Below, piece after piece: positions 1 to 8,037 of a DNA stretch of 19,858 nucleotides (position 1 is its first letter; each line of letters opens with the position of its first letter). A program made the position numbers and the translations under genes. The stretch spans positions 1-19,858 of the forward strand of contig JAICHN010000040.1 of assembly GCA_025924845.1 (NCBI GenBank), read 5' to 3'. The DNA comes from Chloroflexota bacterium. GTDB lineage: Bacteria; Chloroflexota; UBA5177; JANWHV01. The notes below the pieces were generated by a model. That model was not told the origin of the DNA, made no database searches, and saw only the letters and a list, made by a program, of their open reading frames with translations.

Positions 1-2300
1 ACGTCCTCATGCACCTCGGGGAGCGCGTGTGGGTCCGACACGTGGAACCTTAACCGGTCGCCCGCCGGACTTCCCCCCTGGTCCAGCGAGGCGGCCAGTA
101 CATAAGCGCCGGCAGGTCCCTCGAGTCGTACGACTTTCGTGAAGACCGGAACCGCTAAGGGTCCATCCGTTCCCTGGGCCGGCGTAGGGATTTGCGCCGT
201 GATGTGCTGCTCCCAGACCGGTCCGGAAGGCCCGACTATGCGCAGGCGGGCCGGGTACTCGCCCGGCCCCAGCACATCCTCGTTGGCCAGCACGGCCTCG
301 ACCGTTACCTCGGACCCGGCGTACACGTGCCTTGAGGAGAGGAACAGGCACCAGCGCAGCGGCGCGAGGCCGTCCTCCAGGGCATCCACGATCCCCGGTT
401 TCCACTCGCGCCATAGGGTCCAGAGTCCTTCTCCCGTATAGCCGTGGTCCAGCATGCCCGTAACATTGTAGCCCGCCAGGGAGGGATTGGCGCGGATCAG
501 ATTGAGCCCGGCCAGCCGCCACCTTGAATGCAGACGCTGGCTCTCGCGCAGCAGATCGCGCGGGAACGGATAAACACGCCCCAATCCGTAGCGCTCCCAA
601 TCGGCCAGGTAAGGATCGAGCATCGCATGAAAGACACGCAGATCGTCAGCGGCCGGAGCAGTGGGCGATTGCTGGTAGCGCTTAACGATGTGCTCGACAT
701 CGAGCAGGCTGCCGATGCCATACTCAGAGAGGTAAACCGGTTTGGTTCCTGACCCCAGGGTGCGCAGAAACCTCTCGGTCTCGGCGGAGTGCGGCACTTG
801 TGGATACACGTGGGCATCCCCTGCCCCCGTCACGTAGGCAGGTTGCCCGGCATCGGCGGGAACCCGCGTCCCCGCACCCGGCACCTCGGGAGCATCAGGC
901 GCTTCGCTGCCCCACACGTGCTCCCAATGCGCGCTGCCCGGATTGCTGACCGAACCGATGCGGGTGGCGCGGTCCCAGCGTCCGCTGCCGAGCAGCACGG
1001 CTCGTGTCTGGTCGAACTCACGAAGCAACGGCAAGCTGCCCACGGCATGGCGGAAGGTCGGGCCGTCCTGCGTTTCGTTGAGTAGACCCCAGATCACCAC
1101 GCTGGGGTGGTTGCGGTCGCGCAGCACCATCTCGCGGAGGGCGCGGTCAAACCGTTGCCCCAGTTGGGGGGAATCGCCCAGTACCCAGGCGGCCAGGTTC
1201 TCTTCGTAGACCAGCAGCCCGATCTCGTCGCAACAGTCCAGTTGGGCGGGCAGGGGCATGCCGGCAATAAAGCGCACCATGTTCAGCCCGCATGCCTTGG
1301 CGAACAACAGATCGCGGCGGACCAGGTCCGGGTCGTCCGGTATGATGAAGCCGAGTGGAAAGTGGTTCCCCGTATGGGTTGAACGCACGAAGAGCCGCTT
1401 GCCGTTCAGCCGGAAGTAGCCGTCGACCACGCGGAAGTCGCGGAAGCCGCAGCGTATTGCCTGATCATGGTAATAGGTAGCGCCCGCCGCGCCGACCGCC
1501 TCCAGCCGTACCGTCACGCGATACAAATAGGGATCCTCGAGGCTCCAGAGGCGGTGATGGTCGATAGCGAGGGTGGTCTCGCCATGCCCATCACCCGGGG
1601 GCACCTCTATGGCGATGTCCATTGCGGCCAACGACTCTCCGACGGCAGCCGAACCGACCGAGACGTACAGCTTGACCATGGCCGTCCCCGCGGTGTCGTT
1701 ACGTAGGCTCACGGTCAGGTCAATCCGGCCGCTGTGGCTGTTCGGGCGGGCGAATACGTCGGTGATGCGGAGCGCGGGGACGATCAACAGTTCCACCGGT
1801 TGGACGATCCCCCCGTAGTTCAGCCCGTTACCGGGATGGAAATCCTCCATCAGCATCTTGTTGCGATGAGGGATCTGGCGCAGGGTAATATCGTCGATTG
1901 GCGTGTTGGTGGGGTTGAGGACCCTGACCGCCAGAAGGTTTTCGTTCGGCTGCAATGCGTCGGTAGCATCAAGACTGAACGGCGTCTCGCCGCCCTCATG
2001 GCTACCGAGATACTGTCCGTTGAGCCAGACTTCGCCCAGGTATTCCACGGCATGGAAATGAAGTAGGGCGCGCTCGTGGCCGGTCGGCCGGCGCGTCGGC
2101 GTGAACGAGCGCCAATACCAGGCGACGCCGTAACGGCCGGCGAACGACTGCTGGATCGTGCCGGGAACCGACGTCGGTCGTGTTTCGACCGCGGGAACCC
2201 CCCCAGGCCACTGATCTTCGCGTCCGCGATTAGCGGGATCGAGGGCGAGGGTCCACGTGCCGGTGAGCGGCTGCCGACTATCTGGGCCGGGGGTCGTCAT
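1..2300 (-). CDS. Glycoside hydrolase family 2 enzyme (beta-galactosidase/beta-glucuronidase-like), C-terminus cut by window edge
   Basis: An open frame of 766 codons runs from the ATG at 2300 down to the left edge without a stop, so the C-terminus is missing. The predicted role is hydrolysis of a terminal beta-linked sugar. Residues about 10-180 read as the GH2 sugar-binding jelly roll (WYWRSF at 61-66, VWLNGQYLGSHEGG near 91-104). An Ig-like domain follows to about 295, then the TIM barrel. Both catalytic glutamates are visible: the acid/base in HPSVVIWGLLNE (E409) and the nucleophile in PVYLSEYG (E526), so it should be active. Residues after about 650 form an extra beta-rich region that continues off the window. 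There is no signal peptide, so it is probably cytoplasmic. A perfect AGGAGGT ribosome binding site lies 8 bases before the ATG. The BNR gene ends 32 bp upstream, so the two are likely cotranscribed. The exact substrate cannot be read from sequence. Confidence 0.92.
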   Translation of the reverse strand, partial: MTTPGPDSRQPLTGTWTLALDPANRGREDQWPGGVPAVETRPTSVPGTIQQSFAGRYGVAWYWRSFTPTRRPTGHERALLHFHAVEYLGEVWLNGQYLGSHEGGETPFSLDATDALQPNENLLAVRVLNPTNTPIDDITLRQIPHRNKMLMEDFHPGNGLNYGGIVQPVELLIVPALRITDVFARPNSHSGRIDLTVSLRNDTAGTAMVKLYVSVGSAAVGESLAAMDIAIEVPPGDGHGETTLAIDHHRLWSLEDPYLYRVTVRLEAVGAAGATYYHDQAIRCGFRDFRVVDGYFRLNGKRLFVRSTHTGNHFPLGFIIPDDPDLVRRDLLFAKACGLNMVRFIAGMPLPAQLDCCDEIGLLVYEENLAAWVLGDSPQLGQRFDRALREMVLRDRNHPSVVIWGLLNETQDGPTFRHAVGSLPLLREFDQTRAVLLGSGRWDRATRIGSVSNPGSAHWEHVWGSEAPDAPEVPGAGTRVPADAGQPAYVTGAGDAHVYPQVPHSAETERFLRTLGSGTKPVYLSEYGIGSLLDVEHIVKRYQQSPTAPAADDLRVFHAMLDPYLADWERYGLGRVYPFPRDLLRESQRLHSRWRLAGLNLIRANPSLAGYNVTGMLDHGYTGEGLWTLWREWKPGIVDALEDGLAPLRWCLFLSSRHVYAGSEVTVEAVLANEDVLGPGEYPARLRIVGPSGPVWEQHITAQIPTPAQGTDGPLAVPVFTKVVRLEGPAGAYVLAASLDQGGSPAGDRLRFHVSDPHALPEVHED

Positions 2301-2332
2301 GACGGTCAACCTCCTAAATCTATATCGAGGTA

Positions 2333-3310
2333 TCAGGAGCGAGTACCGAGCAATTTTCTCGTCAAGCGCAAAACGCCAAGCTCCTCCAGACCGACCAGCA
2401 CCGGATCGCTGATCGCGAATGAGGGCGTCACCGCGAGACAGAGGGCACCGGGCGCCTCCGCCCGATCCGACCATGTTGTCCCCGCATCATGCGACAGGTA
2501 TACGGCTGATTCGGTGGCGATCAGGATCGTGCGATCGGCGCTGAAGGTAGGAGAGAGGACGACGGCATTCACGCAGGCATCACGCAAGGTGGGGCCGGTA
2601 GGCTCCCAGCTTACGCCGCGATCGGCCGAGCGGAAGAGACCGGACCGCTCCGTCCCCGCGTAAAGAGCGCCGTCCGCGCCAAACTCAGGCGAGATCGCCA
2701 GAGCCTGCACGACGGCTCCCTCGGCCGGTTGGCCGATTTCACGCCAGGCGCGTCCACCGTTCGGACTGCGGAACACGCCGGTGGCGGTAGCGGCAAAGAT
2801 GGTTTCATCACTGGAGAAACGTGGGGAGATCGCAAGCGCCGTGACGTCCAGATCGAGCAGGCCAAACCGGCCCGCTTCCCACGTCGTCCCTCGGTTACGG
2901 GTGACGAACACCCCGTCAGCCATGGTGGCGGCAAAGGCGGTGCCGTCGCGCGTGTATTCAGGCGACATTACGAGCGCGGTCACATCAACCGGCCGGCCCT
3001 GGAAATCTCCCGCCGTCCAGGAGGATCCCCCGTTCGTCACGCGAATAACGCCGCCGGCAAGGCCGGCCACCAGCAGTTCGCCGTCCTCCGCGAAGCCGGG
3101 AGAGACGGCCACCGCGCTGAGCGGCACGACAGGACCGGTCTCACCAAACGGGCGCCAGGTCTTTCCGCCATCCACGGAGCAAAACAGCCCAGCCAGGGTG
3201 GCGGCGAAGACCGTTGCATCACGATCGAAGTCAGGCGACACGGCGAGGGCCGTCACCGCGCTACCCGCCAGGGCGCCGCGATCCTCTACACCGTCCATAG
3301 CGGTCGTCAT
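2333..3310 (-). CDS. Seven-blade BNR/Asp-box beta-propeller protein, cytoplasmic
   Basis: This 325-residue protein is built almost entirely of seven tandem repeats of 44-46 residues, starting near residues 19, 64, 110, 156, 201, 247 and 291. The last one is shorter (35 residues). Each begins like VTALAVSPDF, continues with a D-x-T-x-FAAT strand, and ends in an Asp-box of the form S-x-D/N-G-G-x-T-W. Seven repeats match a closed seven-blade propeller of the BNR/WD40-YVTN class. There is no signal peptide, no membrane segment and no extra catalytic domain. It is therefore better called a scaffold or binding propeller than a sialidase, although databases often label such proteins exo-alpha-sialidase. 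It sits 41 bp after a GroEL-like gene and 32 bp before a GH2 gene. The start ATG at 3310 follows a GGGGAGGG sequence. Function is not known. Confidence 0.85.
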   Translation of the reverse strand: MTTAMDGVEDRGALAGSAVTALAVSPDFDRDATVFAATLAGLFCSVDGGKTWRPFGETGPVVPLSAVAVSPGFAEDGELLVAGLAGGVIRVTNGGSSWTAGDFQGRPVDVTALVMSPEYTRDGTAFAATMADGVFVTRNRGTTWEAGRFGLLDLDVTALAISPRFSSDETIFAATATGVFRSPNGGRAWREIGQPAEGAVVQALAISPEFGADGALYAGTERSGLFRSADRGVSWEPTGPTLRDACVNAVVLSPTFSADRTILIATESAVYLSHDAGTTWSDRAEAPGALCLAVTPSFAISDPVLVGLEELGVLRLTRKLLGTRS

Positions 3311-3351
3311 GCGCGGCCCTCCCCTTCGCTTCTACTCAATGGGACGAACGT

Positions 3352-5004
3352 TTATGGCTTGGCGACCGTCAACGGTTCGCGCTTGTGGACGAGCACATCG
3401 CTGATCAGGGTCATCACGGCGCCGCTCACCGCCGTTTCCAGCGCCTTCCGCAAGACCGGCACGGGATCCAAGATGCCCGCGTCCCACATGTCCACTACCT
3501 GGCCGGTACAGGCGTCGAAGCCGGACCAGGCATCCCCCGCCCGCACCTGGGCCACCACGGCATGCGCATCGAATCCGGCGTTGGCGGCGATCACGGCAAG
3601 TGGCTCCTCGATAGCCGCCGCCAATGCCTGAAAGGCGACGCTCTCCTCGGCCGACCCCGCGGGCACCTCCAAGGCCTCACGACAAGCCAGATAGGCCGCG
3701 CCTCCGCCGGGAGCCACGCCGTCGGCCAGGGCAAGGCGGAGCGCCTTTACGGTCCGCTCGGCCAATGCCTTGCGCGTCTGCTGCTCCTGCTCGGCGTCCG
3801 CGCCAACCTTGAGAATGGCCACGCCGCCCATCAGCTTACCCAGGCGTTGCCGGACCTGTTCCACCTCATCCGCCTTGGTCGTCGTCGCCAACTCCGCCCT
3901 CACCGCCGCGATCCGCCGCCGCAGAGCGCTAGGATCCGCGTCGCCTCCGTAGACGCCGAAGTTGCCCGAATTGACCCACACGTGATTGGCGCGGCCGAGA
4001 TCATCCAGGGTGAGGTTCGCGGCCCGTTCGCCGCTCGCCGCGGCTACGACGCGTCCGCCGGTCAGCACGGCCAGATCCTCGAGAATGCGCTCTCGGAATG
4101 GCGCTTCGGCCGGCGCACGAACCGCGACCGAACGCAGCTTCCCCTGGCGATGGTTGGCGAGGAGCAAACTCAGGGCGCTCCCAGACAGCTGATCGGCGAT
4201 CACCAGTAAACCGGGACAGCCGGCGGCGACCAGTCTATCTAACAACGGAATGAGATCCTCGGCCTCGGTCAGAGCCAGGTCGCTGATCAGGAGCATTGGG
4301 CCGTCAAGCCGAACCTCCTGCTTGTCGTCATCCGTAATGAAGTACGGCGAGCAATATCCTTCGTTCCAGTGAACACCTTCCACGTACTGCCTGGTCAGGC
4401 CGGCCGCGTAGCCGTTCTCTACCAGCAGGCAGCCATCCGGCCCGATGATCTCGAGGATTTCGCCCAGCATCCTTGCCAACTCAGGATCGTGACACATGGT
4501 GAGGGCGGCGCCGGCAATCTCGTCCGGCCCATTGAGCGGCCTTGCCTGGCGAAGCAGGGCATCCGACGCCGTTACAAGGGCATGCTCAAGGTGACGACGG
4601 AGTGCGACGGGGTCGCCGCCCGCCGCGATATACGGACTCAGTTGCCGGATGATCCCCTGCAGCAGCACTGCCGTGATGGCGCCGCCATCGCCCACCGCCT
4701 CGTAGGTCTTCCAGACGGCGTGGCGGAGGATCATGGCGCCCATGTTCACGTAAGGATCAGGGAGTTCGATCATGCGCCGCAGAATGGTAGCGGCGTCGTC
4801 CAGTACCTCGACGGGCCGCCCGGAGTCTACGTCCAATACGGCAACGGTGCGCGGCAGCGGTCCCAGGGTCGGGCGTACCGTTTCCACCATGCTTGCTATG
4901 CCGCGACGCAGGGCGTCCTGGGCCGCCGCCCCGATGAGAATCCCTGGACCTGATTGGGGACTTCGCGCCTTCCCCCCTGCCTTCCGCGCCATCCGATCAG
5001 ACAT
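3352..5004 (-). CDS. Divergent GroEL-like chaperonin (Cpn60 family) with altered ATPase residues
   Basis: This 550-residue protein aligns along its whole length with group I Cpn60: equatorial motif TVRPTLGPLPRTV (43-54), NMGA (87-90), apical GYCSPYFI (216-223), LTGGRVV (314-320), APGGGAAY (431-438) and DPVPVLRKAL near 513-522. The apical substrate-binding surface is well kept. The ATP site is not. The loop GDGTTTA of GroEL reads GDGGAIT (105-111), so Asp87 is kept (D106) but the threonines are mostly lost. The residue that aligns with catalytic Asp398, counted back from the GGG motif, is Arg417. The segment DDAATIL (69-75) resembles the NDGATIL of thermosomes more than GroEL. The C-terminal GGM tail is absent. 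No GroES gene and no CIRCE operator lie next to it. It is likely a specialised paralogue, not the housekeeping chaperonin. The start at 5004 has only a weak upstream GGAAAG; ATG at codon 5 is an alternative. Confidence 0.88.
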   Translation of the reverse strand: MSDRMARKAGGKARSPQSGPGILIGAAAQDALRRGIASMVETVRPTLGPLPRTVAVLDVDSGRPVEVLDDAATILRRMIELPDPYVNMGAMILRHAVWKTYEAVGDGGAITAVLLQGIIRQLSPYIAAGGDPVALRRHLEHALVTASDALLRQARPLNGPDEIAGAALTMCHDPELARMLGEILEIIGPDGCLLVENGYAAGLTRQYVEGVHWNEGYCSPYFITDDDKQEVRLDGPMLLISDLALTEAEDLIPLLDRLVAAGCPGLLVIADQLSGSALSLLLANHRQGKLRSVAVRAPAEAPFRERILEDLAVLTGGRVVAAASGERAANLTLDDLGRANHVWVNSGNFGVYGGDADPSALRRRIAAVRAELATTTKADEVEQVRQRLGKLMGGVAILKVGADAEQEQQTRKALAERTVKALRLALADGVAPGGGAAYLACREALEVPAGSAEESVAFQALAAAIEEPLAVIAANAGFDAHAVVAQVRAGDAWSGFDACTGQVVDMWDAGILDPVPVLRKALETAVSGAVMTLISDVLVHKREPLTVAKP

Positions 5005-5095
5005 TGGGCCAACTCACACTTTCCAATTAGGGGCTCGGTGCGCCGTCGCCCGATCGCTAAACCACCAGTACGGCTTGGCGGTTCCGATAGGTTTC

Positions 5096-5153
5096 GTAGG
5101 GGCACCCCGCCCTGGTCTGGGCCATCGAGGGCGCCTACAAGGGGTGCCCCTAC
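5096..5153. repeat. REP-like inverted repeat with 13-bp perfect arms
   Basis: The arm GTAGGGGCACCCC (5096-5108) is repeated as its exact reverse complement at 5141-5153. A nested pair CGCCCT (5108-5113) and AGGGCG (5128-5133) sits in the loop. Arms starting with GTAGGGGC and ending in GCCCCTAC are a common look for dispersed intergenic repeats in GC-rich genomes. Only one copy is present in this window, so repeat status is inferred. Confidence 0.65.
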
Positions 5154-5206
5154 CAGTGCGAGGCAACTTACGCTAAATTGTACGAGCGTAGACAATCCCG
5201 CGATAA

Positions 5207-5248
5207 AAGGGGCAGGGTCGGCGTACGCCGACCCTGCACAATCCCCTT
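5207..5248 (-). terminator. Perfect 26-bp palindrome, possible terminator of the importer operon or dispersed repeat
   Basis: Positions 5212-5237 are a perfect palindrome with arms GCAGGGTCGGCGT and ACGCCGACCCTGC. An outer pair AAGGGG (5207-5212) and CCCCTT (5243-5248) extends it around a 5-base bulge. Read on the minus strand, the stem comes about 100 bases after the stop of the secreted-protein gene and is followed by CCCCTTTT, a short T-run. This fits a weak intrinsic terminator. The same shape would also fit a dispersed palindromic repeat. Confidence 0.5.
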
Positions 5249-5334
5249 CATGGTAGCCGTCGGACCGCCTTCAGCCCAAACAGCCTGCCATGGCGGCATC
5301 CGATGCACGTGCAATTTGCCTTTGAGCGCCGCCT

Positions 5335-6120
5335 CTAGCCTTCGCCGAGGAACGTTCCGGAGTCACCTGCGGCAGGACCAACAAAGGTTCCCGTCCACTT
5401 CAACACGCCGATCGTCGTCTTGCTGGTGCCCACCACCATCACCGTACCTTTGTTCTTGGGCCAGAAGATGGTGGCAGCCATGTTACCGTTCGCGGCTCGG
5501 CCCACGACCGGGAGCACCGTGTCGTTGTCCAGGAACGCGAAGGTGCCGTCACCCCAACCATCGGCGGTGAGGTTGAGCGTGATCTCCCCGGCCAGGGCCA
5601 CTTTGTTCGCGCTACCCTTGCCGCTCTTGCCGCCGAGCGCAAAGCTAATGGTCTGCGTTTCGGGGGTCAATACCCACGAACCGGCATTGGCGTTTGCCGC
5701 GACGGCAACCGCGCCGCCCCACGTACCGGCCTTCTTGTTAAGAGCCTTGCCGGTCAGAGTCGCGTTCGCTGCCTTGCCCTTTACGGTCAGTTGAGCCGCG
5801 GTGGTGATCGTACCCTTTACCGACGCCGTGGTGTTGTCGGCAAGGGTGAGTGTCGCGGTAAGGATGCCCGTACTGTCCAGATTGCCGCTGACCTGACCCT
5901 CGATCGATCCGGCGCCCGTGCCCGACACGACTTGCGCCGCCAGATGATAGGTTACTGCCGTGACGGTCGCCGCCGCGGCGGGCTTGGCCGCGCTTACGGC
6001 ATGGCCGGGAGCGGCGTAGGTACTCTGCGTGACGCTGCCGCCAATGAGCGTCCCGAGGACAAGAATACAACCGAGCACGGTTCTACGCGCCGTTGACAAG
6101 TGAGTTCGAACGCCTATCAT
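5335..6120 (-). CDS. Secreted Ala/Gly/Thr-rich protein of unknown function in the sugar-importer operon
   Basis: I do not recognise this 261-residue protein. It starts with a clear export signal: basic residues at 5-13, a hydrophobic core at about 14-29, and a likely signal-peptidase I site near residue 36 (STYAA-PG). A Cys at 18 lies inside the hydrophobic core and is a poor lipobox. The mature part is rich in Ala, Gly, Thr and Val with alternating strand-like segments, which suggests an all-beta extracellular fold. No catalytic motif is visible. The start is well supported: AAGGAGT lies 9 bases before the ATG, and that site overlaps the stop codon of the upstream permease gene 14 bp away. 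This tight spacing puts the gene in the ABC-importer operon as its last member. A role in surface binding of the transported substrate is possible but is only inferred from position. Confidence 0.8.
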   Translation of the reverse strand: MIGVRTHLSTARRTVLGCILVLGTLIGGSVTQSTYAAPGHAVSAAKPAAAATVTAVTYHLAAQVVSGTGAGSIEGQVSGNLDSTGILTATLTLADNTTASVKGTITTAAQLTVKGKAANATLTGKALNKKAGTWGGAVAVAANANAGSWVLTPETQTISFALGGKSGKGSANKVALAGEITLNLTADGWGDGTFAFLDNDTVLPVVGRAANGNMAATIFWPKNKGTVMVVGTSKTTIGVLKWTGTFVGPAAGDSGTFLGEG

Positions 6121-6134
6121 GGGATTCTGACTCC

Positions 6135-7046
6135 TTAAAACTTCAAGCCGGTCATCGCCACGCCACGGATCATGTACTTCGATCCGAAGACGTAGGCGAC
6201 CATTAGCGGTATGGACGTTAACACGCCCGCCGCGATCAAATAGTCATAGCGGGTGATGAAAAGCCCCTCCAGCCCGGTAAGAAACAGTGGTAGCGTCTGG
6301 TTATTGGGACTGGTCAACACCACGAACGGCCACAGGTAATCGTTCCAGGTTCCCAGAAAGATGAAGATACTCAGCGCCGCGGCGGGCGAAGCTGAGAGCG
6401 GAATCACGATCTGGCCAAAGATCCGCCACTCCGAGGCGCCGTCAATGCGGGCGGCCTCAAGCAACTCCAGGGGAAGGGTCAGGATGAACTGACGCATCAT
6501 GAAGATGCCGAAGGTTGAGTAGAAGCCCGTGACGATCACACCTGCCAGGCTGTCGGAGAGGCCGGCATGACTGATCGTGATATAGAGCGGCACGAGCATC
6601 ACGACAAAGGGCACCATCAGGGTGGCCAGCAGCACCAGAAAGAGCAACTCCTTGCCGGGAAACCGGTACTTGGCGAACACGTATCCGGCCATGGTTGAGG
6701 TGAGGACCGACACGAAGGTCACGCTGAAGGTCACGATGACCGTGTTGCGGAAGCTGGACCACAGATTTGCCGCTCCCCACACGTACTGGTACGCGTCGAG
6801 GGTCCACTGATGCGGCAGAAAGTCTCTGGACTGCATCAATTCATGAAAGGGCTTTAATGAGCCGAACAGGGACCACACCAGGGGAGCAATGGCAATCAGC
6901 ACCCCTACGATCAGCACGAGGCCCATGACCAGTTGGCCCGGCTTAAACCGCGGTGTGCGCCTTTCGATCGACCCGTGCGATTGGCGGTAAGCGGGGTTGA
7001 TACTTACATCGGAAGGGTGAGTTGCGGCCATCGACTCTCTTGTCAT
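6135..7046 (-). CDS. ABC sugar transporter permease, MalG/carbohydrate uptake 1 type
   Basis: This 303-residue inner-membrane protein has about six hydrophobic segments (near 38-60, 103-125, 134-158, 165-185, 222-240 and 270-290). It carries the permease loop EAARIDGASEWRIFGQIVIP (197-216) that contacts the ATPase. The long N-terminal tail and the ending GLKF are usual for MalG-type permeases of the CUT1 family, which import mono- or oligosaccharides. It pairs with the MalF-type permease whose stop codon is 6 bp upstream. The ATG at 7046 lies very close to its AGGAAGG (4 bases), so ATG at codon 6 is an alternative start. No ATP-binding subunit is encoded nearby. Such systems often share one ATPase (MsmK/UgpC type) encoded elsewhere. 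Confidence 0.93.
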   Translation of the reverse strand: MTRESMAATHPSDVSINPAYRQSHGSIERRTPRFKPGQLVMGLVLIVGVLIAIAPLVWSLFGSLKPFHELMQSRDFLPHQWTLDAYQYVWGAANLWSSFRNTVIVTFSVTFVSVLTSTMAGYVFAKYRFPGKELLFLVLLATLMVPFVVMLVPLYITISHAGLSDSLAGVIVTGFYSTFGIFMMRQFILTLPLELLEAARIDGASEWRIFGQIVIPLSASPAAALSIFIFLGTWNDYLWPFVVLTSPNNQTLPLFLTGLEGLFITRYDYLIAAGVLTSIPLMVAYVFGSKYMIRGVAMTGLKF

Positions 7047-7052
7047 CCCTTC

Positions 7053-7988
7053 CTAGTAGGACCAGCTCATACGGGTGAGGCGAAGTGTTCCGAGCGTGAG
7101 CACCATGGTAATGGCGAATTCGACGAGGGCCGCGGCCGATGCCTGGCTGAACTGAAAGTTCTGGAAGGCAAGGTTGTAGATATAGAGATTGATCGTCATG
7201 GTCGAGTTGGCCGGACCGCCTCCGGTGAGCACCTGGGGAATAGTGAACTCTTGCAGCGCCCCAATCACGCCCAGAATGACCACAAGATTTAGGGTCGGCT
7301 GCACCAGGGGGAGCGTGATGTAGCGGAATCGGCCCCATTCGTTTGCTCCGTCTATCCGCGCCGCGTCATTGACCTCGGTGGGGATATTGAGCAGCCCGGC
7401 TGTCAAGATGACGATGGTGATCCCCAGCCCTTTCCAGGAACCGAAGAGCGCGGCGGTTGGAAGGGCCGCGTTGCCATCGGTCAGAAATCCGGATTGGGGC
7501 AGATGCACAAACTGTAACAGTGCATCGATTGGCCCGACCGCGGGGTCGAGCAGGTACTTGGCGATCAGGATGGTCGAGACGATCGGGACAACGACCGGCA
7601 CAAAGATCAGGCTCTGGAATAGGTTTCGCCCATGCGCCACATTGACCAGGCAGATCGCAATCACCAAGGCCAGGGGAATGCCGACGAAGATACCGATCGC
7701 GCCCCACTCGAAGCTGTTCTTCAGCGAGGTGGTAAACAGCGGATCGGAAAACAGTTCCCGGAAATTGTCCAGACCGACAAATCGGCCCGTACCGATAAGC
7801 CGATAGTGAATCAAGGCGATGTGGAACGCCTGGATCACCGACCAGAAAGAGACCACCGAGTACCACACGAGTAAGGGGACAAGCGTGACAAAACCAAACC
7901 AGAACTGCGGTTTCCGCAGCAACTTACCGACCAGGCGGGCGAATCCGCTTGATCTGGGCGCCGCGAGCCCTATACCGCTCTGCTCCAT
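7053..7988 (-). CDS. ABC sugar transporter permease, MalF/carbohydrate uptake 1 type
   Basis: This 311-residue inner-membrane protein has about six membrane segments, the first at 29-50. The signature loop reads EVNDAARIDGANEWGRFRYI (205-224), the MalF-side partner of the loop in the next gene. The start was chosen at ATG 7988, which follows GAGGA at a short but usable distance. An in-frame TTG at 8012 would add eight residues and also has a GAGG upstream, so it cannot be excluded. The gene lies between the binding protein and the second permease, in the usual CUT1 gene order. The 108-bp gap to the binding-protein stop contains a hairpin. Confidence 0.92.
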   Translation of the reverse strand: MEQSGIGLAAPRSSGFARLVGKLLRKPQFWFGFVTLVPLLVWYSVVSFWSVIQAFHIALIHYRLIGTGRFVGLDNFRELFSDPLFTTSLKNSFEWGAIGIFVGIPLALVIAICLVNVAHGRNLFQSLIFVPVVVPIVSTILIAKYLLDPAVGPIDALLQFVHLPQSGFLTDGNAALPTAALFGSWKGLGITIVILTAGLLNIPTEVNDAARIDGANEWGRFRYITLPLVQPTLNLVVILGVIGALQEFTIPQVLTGGGPANSTMTINLYIYNLAFQNFQFSQASAAALVEFAITMVLTLGTLRLTRMSWSY

Positions 7989-8037
7989 GGCGTTCCTCAC
8001 CGGTGATACCAATCCAATGCATCCTCTGCTCGCCGGT

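Larger units (their letters stand above)
5005..5334. other. 330-bp intergenic gap with two palindromic elements
   Basis: No credible gene is seen here. The gap lies between the end of the ABC-importer operon and the start of the chaperonin operon, both on the minus strand. It holds two separate long inverted repeats (5096-5153 and 5207-5248). The chaperonin promoter should also lie here, but I could not identify a convincing -35/-10 pair or a CIRCE element. Confidence 0.7.

Noticed and set aside
2729..3631. 300-codon plus-strand frame opposite the propeller gene
   Set aside because: The minus strand carries seven clear propeller repeats. The plus-strand frame is compositionally odd and has no domain.
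3352..5004. Chaperonin as a pseudogene
   Set aside because: The frame is full length and conserved motifs run through all domains. The changes are specific to the ATP site and tail, so specialisation is more likely than decay.
5005..5060. CIRCE heat-shock operator upstream of the chaperonin
   Set aside because: No TTAGCACTC-N9-GAGTGCTAA-like inverted repeat is present.
7369..7806. 145-codon plus-strand frame opposite the MalF-type permease
   Set aside because: It is antisense to a permease gene with a clear signature loop and has no domain of its own.
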